Positions 36,240 to 49,500 of a stretch of DNA of 64,000 nucleotides are shown here, piece by piece. Position 1 is the stretch's first letter, and each line of letters begins with the position of its first letter. The notes under the pieces were generated by a model. It ran no database searches and was not told where the DNA came from. It saw only the letters and a list, made by a program, of their open reading frames with translations. Made by a program: the position numbers and the translations under genes. Origin of the DNA: Sindora glabra. Its lineage: Eukaryota; Streptophyta; Magnoliopsida; Fabales; Fabaceae. Location: positions 209,501-273,500 of the forward strand of contig CM035230.1 of assembly GCA_020226215.1 (NCBI GenBank). Reading direction: 5' to 3'.

Positions 36240-38820
36240 CGACAAAGTACAATGATAATAATCATGAGTTCAACTCTTTCTCCTATTACTTTTAATCAAA
36301 TAATGAGTGAAAATGATTATTATTATATAATTTGAGGGCTTTTTGACTTTTTATGTTCATTTAATGAATTAACTATTTAAAAATGTTAGGATGCCTAATT
36401 TTTTCAAATTGAAATAAGCTGATTGAATTATCTATTTACTAAACATCTAATACATCTAATTGATTAAGTTAATAAATTAAAATAATCTTAGTTAGCTAGA
36501 AGTTGATGAAAAGAACTATTTACCAAATATTTTCTTTTTGTGTCCAATTGAGAAAGTAGATGGAATGGATACAACACATGGATTATTAAGGGAAATCCAA
36601 TGAAGTGTAAAAAATATTTGAGCTCACTAAATTTTTTTTCCTATTAAGGAAAATCTAATAATGCAATGGTGCAAGCAGTTCACTATTAGATAAATAATTG
36701 ATATGTCCTTATGTGACATTAATTGAGAGATTATCAAATTTTTGTGCAGTTGAATCTAGTGGTATATTGATAATCACTATAGTATTGAAAACAATTAATT
36801 AACCAAGTTAGTTAACTAAAATAACCTCAATTAGCTAAAAACCGATGAAATAGCTAAAGTAATGAGTGGAAAGGATTATTATTATTTAATTTGAAGGCAT
36901 TTTTGACTTTCTATATACATTTAAAGAATCAACTGTTTGAAAATGTTAGAATCCTTAATTTTTTTAAATTAATTAATTGAAGTCTGATAAACTAATTAAA
37001 TTAGTTGTTTGCCCAACACTTTAGTCAATTAGCTAAAGATTAAAGAAAAAATTATTTGCCAAATACCCACTTTCTACATAGGCCTATAAAAGTGGATGGA
37101 ATGAATACATTGCATGGATCATTAAATAAAATCTAATGAAGTGTAAGAAATGTTTGAACTCATTAGATTTCTTTTAAAGAAAAATCTAATGATATACCAG
37201 TACATCATTGGATAAATAATATATATGTCATTATGTGATGTTAATTAAGAGATTATCAATTTAATGTATGTTTGAATTTATTGGTATATTGATATGCCAC
37301 TATAACACCAAAAATAGGTGATTAACCAAAATCAATTAGCTAAAATAATGGAAAAGTTATTTATTAAATATTCTCTTTATGTGTTGGACCAAGAAAGTGG
37401 ATGGAATGGACACAATGCATGGATCATTAAAAGAAATCCAATGAAATGTAAGAAATGTTTGAGCTCACTAAATTTTTTTAAAGGAAAAATCTAATAATGT
37501 AATAACATATCAATATACAACTAGATAAATGATAGATATGTCATTATGTGATATTAATTGAGAGATTATTAAACATAATTTGTGAATGAATCTAGTGGCA
37601 TACTAATATACCATTATATCAATGATTTATTATAAACTCTTTTTTTAAAAAAGAAAAAGTGAAAGCCATATTTTAAAGGGTACAATTTATTATTATAATG
37701 CCTAAATGACAATTTTTTTTCTAATTTTTTATAATAATAGATGTGACTAATTTGCTAGACTTATGGATACAAGTACTCAAAATTAAACATGAAATATAAA
37801 AAGAAAGGACAACCTTTTTTAAAAACAAAATCAAGTGTCACTTGCTAAATCTTTAAAATTTTTGTTATTAAGTTAATTGAATCAATTATTTATCTAATAA
37901 ATAACTGATTGATCAAGTTAATCAATTAAAATAAACTCAATTAACTTAAAGTTAATAAAAAGGTTGTTTGCTAAATACTTACTTTTTTTCATATTGAAGA
38001 GAAAGTGGATGAAATGGACACAATACATGGATCATTAGATGAAATCCAACAAAATGTAAGAAGTGTTTAAGCTCAATAGGATTTTTTTAAAAGAAAAATC
38101 AAATCATGCCATGGTGCATTAGTACATCACCAAATAATGATAGATATGTCATTGTGTAACATTAACTAAAAGATTATGAACCTGATGTATAATTGAATCT
38201 AATGGTGTACTAATATATCACTATAACACTAAAAATAAATGATTTTAATAATGTACTAATATATTATTATAACATTAAAAATAATTGATTAATTTATTAA
38301 TCAGTTAAAATCATCTCAATTAGTTAAAAGTTGATGCAAAACTGTTTACCAAATAACCTCATTATGTATAAAGTCGAGAAAGTGGATTGAATGGACACAA
38401 TGCATGTGTCATTAAATGAAATCTAATTAAATGTAATAAGTGTTTGGCTTCACTAGATTTTTTTAAGGAAAAATTAAATGATTCAATGATACATTAATAT
38501 ACCACTAGATAAATGATTGATATGTTATTATGTGATATTAATTGAGGAATTCTCAACTTGATGTGGTGTTAAATTTAGTAGTGCACTATTACATCACTAT
38601 GTCATTAGTATATTATGACTTCTCTTTTTTTTTTTTAAAGAAAAGGTTAAAGCCACATTTTAAAGAGTACACAAATAATTAAAAATTAATTTTTATAATA
38701 ATAAAAGTGACTAATTTACTTGATTTATGCATATTCAAAATTAAATATGAAATATAAAAAAGACAAAACATTTTTTAAAAAAATTGAGTGCCACTAGCCA
38801 AATTTTTGCCAAAAAAAATA
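36240..38820. repeat. Diverged tandem array of ~250-600 bp units
   Basis: A block reading 'gaaagtggatggaatggacacaatgcatggatcatta ... tgtaagaaatgtttgagctcacta' and continuing 'gatatgtcattatgtgatattaattgagagattat' recurs at about 36550, 37080, 37390, 37995 and 38365. A second block ('aatgagtg.aaa.gattattattat...tttttgac') occurs at 36302 and 36863. A third ('gaaagccatattttaaagggtaca') occurs near 37660 and 38650. All copies are in the same orientation with substantial divergence. No coding frame survives across it and its origin is unknown. Confidence 0.65.
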
Positions 38821-39173
38821 AAAATTTGTACTAATTTGACATGTAAAAACATATAAAATACAATTTCAATACATAAAAGAGTGCAAAAAAAGTCTTCACA
38901 ATTTTTATATTTTACATAAAAGTCACAACTTTTAATAAAAGTTGTTAAGTAACTAGAAAATTTTCACAACACAAAAATAGATATCAATTTTATACATCTT
39001 TTCACAAGACGTTTCCATTTTTGTAAATTTGTACGAAAATTTACAATCTTTTAAATAGTTCTTCACACCTTTTCATAAATTATTGTAATCTAATACTGAT
39101 TTTATTTGTAATAGGTGCACGAAAATGATCTCTTTATAATCAAATCTATGATACAAAAGTACCGTACTTTAAT

Positions 39174-39548
39174 ATAAGGGTGATAATTTCTGACATGACG
39201 CATTTATTTAGGTTAAAGTTAATATATCAATTTATTTAAAATTTATATTAAATTTTTAAAAAGTTTATTTAAAAAATAATTAATATTTTAATCATAAATA
39301 AATATATATAATAAAGATATAAAATTATTAATTTAATAAAATAATAATACTTTAAAATAATAATTTATTAATAATTAAAAATATTTTTATAAAAAATAAT
39401 AAATAATTAAATTTAATAAATAATTTACTAATATAATTTTTATTAATTAAAATTATTGAATAAATTAAATAAATAATTTATAAATAAGTCGTTTTAACAC
39501 GATTAATAAATAAGTATATCAAATGACACAAATAATCGAATTGGCAGT
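39174..39548. mobile_element. Possible decayed MITE
   Basis: 'AGGGTGATAATTTCTGACATGAC' at the left and 'GTGACA-like ... AATTGGCAGTTAT' at the right are weakly inverted. They resemble the 'gggtgacaattttgacacgac' ends of a common plant MITE known to me only from general experience. No clean target duplication was found. Confidence 0.3.
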
Positions 39549-39549
39549 T

Positions 39550-40315
39550 ATGAATTTGTGTGTAGGCTTTATGTATAATAGCTAATAGCTAATAGCTAAG
39601 TTTAAATGTATTTCAGTTGTTCCTGGTTTCAGTTAATCAATCGCAAAGCTGATGGAACAATCTTCCGATCCCAATGCTAAATCCAAGGGGGTCCCATTTC
39701 CACACCATCATGTGAGCCTTGCCCCACTCTCAGTTTATAACGAGTCAATTCAAACACCCGGCATCTTCTCATTGATATTTTTTTCCTCCCCCATCACATC
39801 ACATACTCCAACAGCCTCATTTTCTCAGTTTCCATTTCAAGGGTCTCAACTGTAAAAGTATGTCTTCGCATATCTCTGGATTCTTCCTTTTTTTTTTTCT
39901 TGGCCGACCGTTTCCTTAAATATCTTCTCTCCTTCTATTTCCTATAATACCCATTTCCCCATTCTCGAGCTCCATAGGGATTTGGATCAAGTTTATCCAG
40001 TAATACTCTCCTCTAAATTTGACTATTGTTTTTTTTTTTCCCAATTGAAATTCTGCAATTTAAATCCTGGACATTTGGGGATTTGATTCTGGGTAAAATT
40101 CATGATTCAATTGTTCAATTATTGAGATAGATTAGATTGCTTCTAGTTGAAGTAGAAATTTTCTCACTTGGGTTTATGGTTTTTTGGTTTTATGGATGAA
40201 ATTGAACCAAATAATAGTTTTATGATTTCTTGGAGAATTTCATGGTGATGGATTAAGTGGGTTGTGAATTTTTTATTGGCCCCAGATTGGTTTTTAACAG
40301 TAAAAGTAATTGGAA
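39550..40315 (+). promoter_or_regulatory. Probable promoter and 5' UTR of the phosphorylase gene
   Basis: This is the only GC-balanced, non-repetitive stretch immediately upstream of the ATG. It contains a CT-rich tract (39880-39960), a TATA-like 'ttaaatat' near 39917, and a triple 'agctaat' repeat near 39580. A good 3' splice signal (tttttaacag, ending 40300) just before the ATG suggests a 5'-UTR intron, with a possible donor near 40000. The transcription start cannot be fixed from sequence. Confidence 0.4.
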
Positions 40316-40537
40316 ATGGCAACTAAAGTAGAAGACAGTAGTGGTAGTGCTGTTGCTGGTTCTGCTGTTTCTTCCAAAGTTGCAGCTAGGGCTCACCCGC
40401 TGGCTGAGAAGTCTGATGAGATTGCGTCCAATATCAGTTATCATGCTCAGTTTAGTCCTCATTTTTCACCATTCAAGTTTGAGCTGGAGCAAGCTTACTA
40501 TGCAACTGCTGAGAGTGTTCGAGATCGACTCATACAA
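40316..40537 (+). CDS. PHS2: PHS2 exon 1 (74 codons)
   Basis: ATG at 40316. Codes for the variable N-terminus and 'YHAQFSPHFSPFKFELEQAY' through 'RDRLIQ'. Donor CAA|GTATCC, phase 0. Intron 1 (40538-41064, 527 bp) holds nothing recognised. Confidence 0.93.
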
Positions 40538-43500
40538 GTATCCCACTTCTTAGACTTTGGATGTCTATTCTTTACTCATTTAATTATTTTAGAGCTCTGT
40601 TTACTTCTGAAAAATTATTTAGGACCGGTGGTGTTTCACGAAGAGCAGCCTGTGCATTTCCTATGTGAATATGCATAGATTCATTGCAGAGGTTTAACAA
40701 TAATGACTGATGTATGTATCTGGTTAACAGTTGTGGGCCCACTTTCATTTTAATAGGCTTCTTTCAATAAAAAAGCGGCCGAAACAACAACCTGATCCTA
40801 CTTGTGTTCAGATTTATACATTTTTCAATGTTCGGTGACTTTTGTGAATATGGGGCTACATATGAATCATGCCTTTCAAGGTTATATTAGAATAAAGATA
40901 CACTAATGAAACGGTTTTACATTATGCAGTTTAATTTGATTAAGAGAAAATGGTGGATTTTATGAATAATATTTTCTTTCCTTTTTTATCTAAGTATCAG
41001 GTTACCATTTGTTCTTATATTGTGGTTGGACTAATGTTGCTTTATATTCTGTTGATTTTTTCAGCAATGGAATGAAACCTACCTTCACTTCCACAAAGTT
41101 GATCCAAAGCAAACATATTACTTGTCCATGGAGTTTCTTCAAGGTCGAGCTTTGACCAATGCAATAGGCAACCTAAATATCCAAGATGCATATGCTGATG
41201 CTTTGCACAAATTTGGACTTGAACTTGAAGAAATTGCAGAGCAGGTAATTAGACAATTATGCTTACAACCTTCACTTGTGAAGAATTGTTCTCTAGAGCC
41301 TTTGTACATGAGTTGCATCAATGAATGTAAAACCATATCATTGTTGACCAAAATAATAAATTAAAAAAAAAAAAAAAAGGAGAGATACGGCTTATGTGAA
41401 ATAATGTTCCTCAGCATTTGTCCAAGACACTACTCCAGGGATGGTGAAATCTTGCAAACCAGAACAGATGAATACTATTTAGAAAGAGAAATGATTGTTT
41501 TAAACTGTTCTTACGAATTTTCAAGTTATGGCATTTTCATTGTGAGGAATTCATCCAAACCAATCAAATGAATTTTACATGTTATTTTGGTTTGACGATG
41601 GAATATTTTTTTTTTTGACCTCACTCTGGAGTAGGGCCATAAATCTTGTTTTCATTGTTTAGCATGGAACCTAACTGGAGAAGGTCCAATTTATAGTTGT
41701 ATTTGATGCTGTGCATATGTTTAGGTTGTTGTTCACATGCAACTTTTAGCATGTTGATAATGACTTTGCATGAACCTTTGTAGGAGAAAGATGCAGCACT
41801 TGGAAATGGTGGTCTGGGTAGGCTTGCTTCTTGCTTTCTTGATTCGATGGCAACACTGAACTTGCCTGCTTGGGGTTATGGTCTAAGGTATAGATATGGG
41901 CTATTTAAGCAGCGAATCACCAGGGAAGGCCAGGAAGAAGTTGCAGAGGACTGGCTTGAGGTTTGACTTATTTTTCTTTGAGACCACTGATATATTGCAT
42001 AGTTTATATATGAGATACTGACACAGAGTCAGTGAAAACAAACAGAAGTTTAGCCCCTGGGAAGTTGTCAGACATGACATTTTGTACCCTGTCAGATTCT
42101 TTGGTCATGTTGAGGTTAATCCTAATGGAAGGTATTTGGTAATCGTGTTCTAAACTTATATATGCACGGGATTTCACTTGCAAAATATGTTATCTATTGG
42201 CTGCTTTTTGTCAGTGAGGCTTCATAGATAAGCCTATGACTCTTTTCTCTTAATCTATCGTCATATTCAATAACAAACTTCTTCTTGGTTTGCATGCCAG
42301 TCGAAAATGGGTTGGAGGAGAGGAAGTGCAGGCATTGGCTTATGATGTGCCAATTCCAGGATACCAAACCAAGAATACCATCAGTCTTCGCTTATGGGAA
42401 GCAAAAGCTTGTGCTGAGGATTTTAATCTGTTTTTGTTTAATGATGGCCAACATGAATCAGCTGCAGTGCTTCATTCACGAGCTCAACAGGTTGGTGCTA
42501 GCAGCTTTTCATTGCCTTTCAAAAATGATTGGCTATGATACTTACTTCAGGGGATAATAGGTAATTGGCTGGCCGGATTCTTATGAAACAGCTGACTTAC
42601 ATCTCATTTTCATGATCCTCTGCTTGTGAAGATCTGTTTAAGTTACAGGAGTGAGCTACTTACAAAGCTGGGGTTGGATTTATCATGATTACATCTCATT
42701 TTTTTTTTAGTATAAACTTTCTTTCCCAAAATTTCTGGGTTAAGCAAATATTTCACATTTTGAATCTTTAGATCTGTGCGGTTTTATATCCCGGGGATGC
42801 CACAGAAGATGGTAAACTTCTGCGGCTGAAGCAGCAGTTCTTTCTCTGCAGTGCATCACTCCAGGCAAGTTAACTCCTTATGAAAAAGTTTCTTCTCTCA
42901 TTATCAATTTTTTTAATGTACTATTTACTTTTTGTTCCTTTCCAATGGAAATTAGGATCAAGAAATTTCTCAGAAGTAGGACAAACGCCTTGTTATGTTG
43001 ACTTTTGCTCATAAATTGAATTATCTCTGAGGCTATCTAAATTTAAAGATATCTTTCATTTCAAGATATGATCATTCCCTCCTTTTGCTCATTTACTGCC
43101 ACAAACAATTTCTTGAGTACTGTTTGACTTTTTCATTTCAGATATGATCATTCCCTCCTTTTGCTCAATTACTGCCACAAACAATTTCTTGAGTACTGTT
43201 TGACTTTTTCTGATGAATTCCTAACAACCCATTTTTTCTGCGTAATATGTGTCTATTCTGATTTCAGTACCATGCATAATTTTAGAATTGACATTCAATT
43301 GTGACATGTTAAAAGAGAGTAATTTCTTACACTATACTCCAACTAGAGGCTGAATATGTACAGGAAATAGGATTACAATAGGCCTAAAATTTACCTAGGC
43401 CCATAAGCCTATAATAACAAGCCCATAATAATCATCTCTTTGCTTACTAACACTCCCCCTCAAATTGGAGTATAGATATTAAACATGCCTAGTTTGTTAC

Positions 43501-46500
43501 AAGTATCAATCTATTTTTTTGAAAGAGCTTTAATAAATAAGTCAATCAATTGTTTCCTAGTTCTAATATGTCTAAAATCAATAATCCCTTATTGAAGCTT
43601 TCTTCTAATAAAATGACAATCAATTTCCGCATGTTTTATTTGTTCATAAAAAGTTAAATTTATAATAATATGAGTAGCATTTCGATTATCACACCACAAT
43701 TGCATAATTTCAGAAGATTCAATTCCAAGCTAATGAAGAAGGTAAGAAATCCACACAAATTCAAATGCAACACAAACCATGGCTTGATAGTCAAATTCTG
43801 TGTTCGAATGTGACATCATCAATTGTTTCTTATTCTTCCAAGGTACAAATTCCCACCAACAAATAGATAGTACCTAGAGGCAAATCTTTCCATCTAGAGG
43901 ACATCCTGCCTAATTTATATTAGAGAAACTTTCAATTTTATGATGATCATGATTTTTATTTAGGATCCCACGTTCAAATACTTTTTTGAGATATCTTAGG
44001 ATGTGCATAATTCTATCCCAATGTGACGTTCTTAGAGAGTTCTTAAACTTATTATACTTACCAGAATGACAATATCTAGTCTGGTTATGGTAAGGTAGGT
44101 TAGTTTATCTATTACCTGTTTGTATTGCTCTAGATTTTCTTACAATTCCCCATCTTTTAAGTCAAGCGTAATATTTAGAATCATAGGAGTATCACAAAAT
44201 TTAGATCTAAGCAATTTTGTTTTATTAAAAAAATTAAGAACATATTTTTTTTGAAACAAAAAGATTTTCTTCCTTAAGCAATTTCAATTTTTAAGAAATA
44301 ATGAAGTATTCCAAGGTCTTTGATTTGAAACTTAATTTGAAGAAATTTTTTTTTATCACTACCAATGATCACAATATCATCCACATATATAGCTAGAAGA
44401 TTACAACTAAAATTTGATTGTTTACAAAATATTGAATGGTCATAGTCATTTCTTTTTATCTCAAATTTTGTCACTACCTCGTTAAATCTCTCAAATTGAG
44501 TTCAAGAAGACTACTTCAAACTGTACAATGATTTCTTAACAAATCTTATCATACTCCTCTTGAGCAACAAACTTGGTGGTTACTTCATATACACCTTTTC
44601 AAATAAATCATCATGCAGAAAAACATTTTTAACATTAAGCTGATAGAGAGACTAGTTATGAGAGGCAAGAAATGTAGTAAACAACTGAACATTAGTGATT
44701 TTGGCAATGGGTGAGAAAGTTTCTTAATAGTCTACACCATAAGTTTGTGTATACATTTTTGCCACCAAGCGGACTTTGGATTGAGTAATAGTACTATCAA
44801 GGTTAACTTTCATAGTATACATTCACTTGCACCCAATAGATCTTTTCCATCTGATAGTGGAACAATATCCCATGAATGATTTGTAGCAAGAGCAAACAAT
44901 TCTTCCTCTATAGCAACATGCCACCCAAATTGAGGAGTGCCTCTATATCAGATTTAGGAAAAATAATAGAATTAAGTGAGGCAATAAACGATTAGAAGGA
45001 AATAGGCAAGGAGCTATGGGATACATAGCTAGAAATGGGAGAAGGGTGATTAGTGTTATCTTGTTGAATGCAACTACAAGTACATTTTCGATGGGCAATA
45101 GAGATATCAAGACAAGATGGTAAAGGATGAGAACCTGATGAGGAAGAAAGCAGTAGAGGAGATGAAGCTAGTGGTGCATTGATGATTGGTGTAACTTTTG
45201 GTTGCTTTGCATTTTTAGGTGGAGTTGATGCTGTTGCTAGTACTTGCGCTTTGCGGGAATAAAAAGGTTTAATAGGTAGACAAACTTGATTTTTTTTTTT
45301 GGGGGGGGGGGACCTTAGATTCCTGAGGAGTAGAATACCCAAGAAAATATTCATCAGGAGAATCAAACTCAGACATGGAGGAAGAAGGGTTAGAGGATCC
45401 AAAAAAGGGAATAAATTCAAAGAATGTAATATCAAACGATACAATATAACAATGCAAATCAAGAAAGTAATATCGATATTCTTTTTATGTACAGGAATAG
45501 TAAAAAAATACACACTTTAAGGATTATGGATCGAGTTTGGATATCTAAGGATGATGATTTTGAACAAATAAAGTACACTAAAAATTGCGTGGAGAGAGAG
45601 GAAATAAAGATTGAGAAGGAAATAAAATGGAGTGTTGTACCTAACAATCAAGAATTGAACAAGACATTCAATTATTTAAGAAATAGGTTGTGGAAATTGC
45701 ATTTGCTAAAAAAATCTTAGATATTTTCATCTAAAACAACAGAGCATGTGAGAATTTTATTGAGTGATGATTTTTTTATTTGACTACCCTATTTTGCTGT
45801 GGAGTAATTGCATAAGAAGATTAATGAATTATTCTATGTTGGGAGAAATAAGATGCAAATTAAGTAGAAAAATATTCTTTGATATTATTATTATGCAAAT
45901 AACAAATATATGTTTTAAATTGATTCAAAATTTCAGCATGAAAAGTATTAAAGATCTTAAATAACTCTAAACGATTTTTTATTAGATAAAATTAGGTAAC
46001 TCTTGAATAGTCATCCACAAAAGTGACAAAATAATGGAAACTAGACTTAGAAACAACTAGGCACGGGCCTTAAACATTTAATGATGTAAAATTGTGTTAA
46101 ATCATCTCAAAATTCAGCAAATTCGAAAACAAAAATAGAAGAGTATTTCCGCTACACTTTAGTAGATAAAGAATATGACTGATAAGTGATGATAAACATA
46201 TCATAAAGGATGTAAATCCTTCGATGAGTGAAAAAGAAAATACGCTAGAAGGATGAATCTTTGATTAGTAAAAATCAATACTATAAAGGGTAAATCTCTT
46301 TAATAAGTTATAAGTTTATTCAATAACTCAAGAGAAAACACATTCTTATAAAAAGGTACTTAACCAAATTTTCAAATCTCTAATCTTCAATTTGATTTGG
46401 CATAAAGAACAAGCTTCTTTATATAACTCTCTAAAATCCTAATTGAAAATGGGTTCAAATGATACTATATTAACCTAAAGCTATTTTACTAAACTAAACT

Positions 46501-49500
46501 TAATAAAAAGGTGTCTAAATGGCTCTAAGCAATATAGTAAATTACTTGTAGTAATATGGTAAATGTTTTAAAGCAAAATGAGCCTAAATATATTTTGTTT
46601 AAATTAAAGCCCAAAATGTTTCAAAATGACTTAACACAAAATAAATATAAATTAAAGGTTTAAGTATTAAATTAAATTCCAAAATATCAAATAATAGTAA
46701 AAATGGCCTGTAGCAAATCTTCCCATGTTGACTGTTTTGAGATTGTCTATATTCAAGTCTTTTAAGCATTTCATCAGATTTTTTTTTTTTTGGCTTGTAG
46801 TAAATTTTCCCATATGTACTTATTAATATTTTTCCCACCACTTCCTAACATCCTTAAATGATAAGCCTATAAGAAAGGTTAAATAAAAAAAATGGATTTC
46901 ACTAGAGCTCACAACTCATTTGTTTTAGAATACACACACTCGTGTTTGCACTCTAAGCAAGCTTTTACCCTCAAATGAGCTCATACACTCTTGTCTTTTT
47001 CTGTTCTTTCACTTGTGGTTCTTTGAGAATTAGGAGATACAACCAAATAAAATTCAACAAATGTGGTAATCAGTATTACTAATCAAAGTTCACATAATTT
47101 GAAGAATCAAACAAGACAGTCAAGAAAATAAGAAATGGAAATTCAAAGAATAGAAACTAATTAGGACTTCAAAATTTAGAATCAAACGATTAAAAAAAAA
47201 TGATAAAGAAGACTCAAAATAAAGACTTAATAATGAAAATTTCAAAGAAAGAGAATTAATTAGGACTCAAAATAATGGGAAGAAATAATACATGGTAACA
47301 AGATGTGTTGATTTGAGAAATCAAGTAATTAAAAGAGATAATGAACATTTAATGTTAAAATGAGAAGTTCAAGGGTGATTAGAGCATATCAAGAACCAAC
47401 AATAATTAGAAGCAAACAACTTCTTTTCTTTTAATTTTGTTTTACTTTACTTTTAACAATTCAACAGTTTTGGTTCTTTTGGCTTTTTGACTTTCTTCTG
47501 TTCTTTCTTGATTTTGATTCCCTCCCCACTCTCCACTTTTGCTTATTTTCAACTATACTTTATTTTTTTAGCCTTTTTGTTTTGTAAATTGCCTTTTGAT
47601 TCACTTACTTGGCTTTTCTTATTTGTTTCTTCTTGTTTTTGTCTTCTAACTCACAACTACTCAGCACTAGTCTTCATTTTGTTCTTGCACTTTTTTTTAG
47701 TTAAAGTATTAATTCACACAACAATTCAGCACTTGCTTTTAATTAAATTCAACAATAGTTCAGTACTTGTTACTGCTTATAAGAGTATTTCACATAGTTC
47801 AAACTTGGTGTTCTTTACTTTGCTTTAATCAATTATATATTCAATTATAGCACTTTGATGTTGTTCTTTTAGAATATGATAATTGATTATTGAAATCTAA
47901 ACTTTTGCACCCTGAACTTTTAACAAATATCTTCAATGTACCTTTCATTTACTAAATCAGCACTATTATTTGAATCAAAATTTGGCTAAACAACATGAAA
48001 CAATATAAAACAAAGAAGGTGATCAAGTATTAAAACAAATTTAGACTTACATTTGACTTGAACAACTCATCAAACACATAGAGGGCAGAATTGAAGAACA
48101 ATTTATATTTGACACTAAGATAAATCAAAACACATGAATTTAATACAAATTAAATCAGAAATGAGATAGATTAAAAAAAAAAAAATGAAGACAAGGTAGA
48201 AATAAAGAAAGAAAATATGATTTGGTGAACAACAGTGTTAATAGTACTAGAACAATATATGAATAGTAGCATGAACAGTAATCAAAAATTGAAAAAGAAT
48301 TAAACCTGAGTATGGGAACCCAAAACTCTGATACAAAATAATGTAAAATTGTATTGGATCATTTCAAAATTTAGTAAATTTGAAAATAAAATAGAAGGGT
48401 ATTCAAGCCACACTCCAAAAGACGAAGAATGGAGCGATAAATGATGATGAACATGCCACAAAGGATGTAAATCTTTCGATGAGTGAAAAAGAAAATATCC
48501 CTAAAGATGAATCCTTGATTAGTGAAAATTAATGCAACAAAGGGCGAATCCCTTTGATAAGTTATAAATTCATTTAAGAACTCAAGAGAGAACATATTCT
48601 CACAAAAAAAACTCAGCCAAATTCTCAAGTCTTTAATCTCCAATTTGATTTGGTATAAGGAACATGTTTCTTTATATAATTCTCTAAAATCCTAATTGAA
48701 AATGGGCTCAAATGCTACCATACAACAACAACAACAATAATAACAACAGCAACAATAATAACAACAACTTATTCCACTAATGAGATCGGTTATATGAATC
48801 GCACGACCTCATTGGGCTTTATAAAAAATCAGATTTTCAGTGATATTATTCATTAGGAGATTCTTTTTTATAACTTCCCCCAACACTCTTTTTGGCCTCC
48901 CTCCAAATCACCTAAATCGATTTTTTATCATTTTCTCCCCAATAGGTATCACGCCAACATATTCTCGTATGTATTCATTTCGTATCTTATCCTTTCTTGT
49001 ATAATCACACATTCATCTTAATATTTTCATTTCTGCTATCCTTATTTTTTGCTTTTGTTATCCCTTTGGAGCTCAACATTCATTACTATAAAGCATAGCT
49101 GGTCGTATAGTGGTCTGATAAAATTTTTTTTTTTTAGCTTAGTAAGTACTTTGTGATTACAAATAACTCGTAATGCCTTTTTCCATTTTAACCATCCAGC
49201 TTATATTTTGTGTGTGACATCTTCATCAATTTTTCCATCGCTTTGTAATATAGATTTCAGATACTTAAATTTAAATACTTGTAGTATGACATGCTCTTTA
49301 ATTCTTATTTCCAAATCATTTCTATTTTGCTTCTTGTTAAAATTGCAATGCATGTATTCTATCTTACTTCTACTTAAGTGAAAACTTTTTGATTCCAACG
49401 CTTGTCTCTAAAGCTCTTATTTATAATTAACCTCTTTCCGTAATTTCTCAATTAGAACTATATCATCTATAAATAGCATACATTTAGAGGTAGTCTCTTA

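Noticed and set aside
39652..39855. 67-codon open frame upstream of PHS2
   Set aside because: Falls in the probable promoter/5' UTR, has low-complexity composition and no homology; an upstream ORF is possible but not supported.
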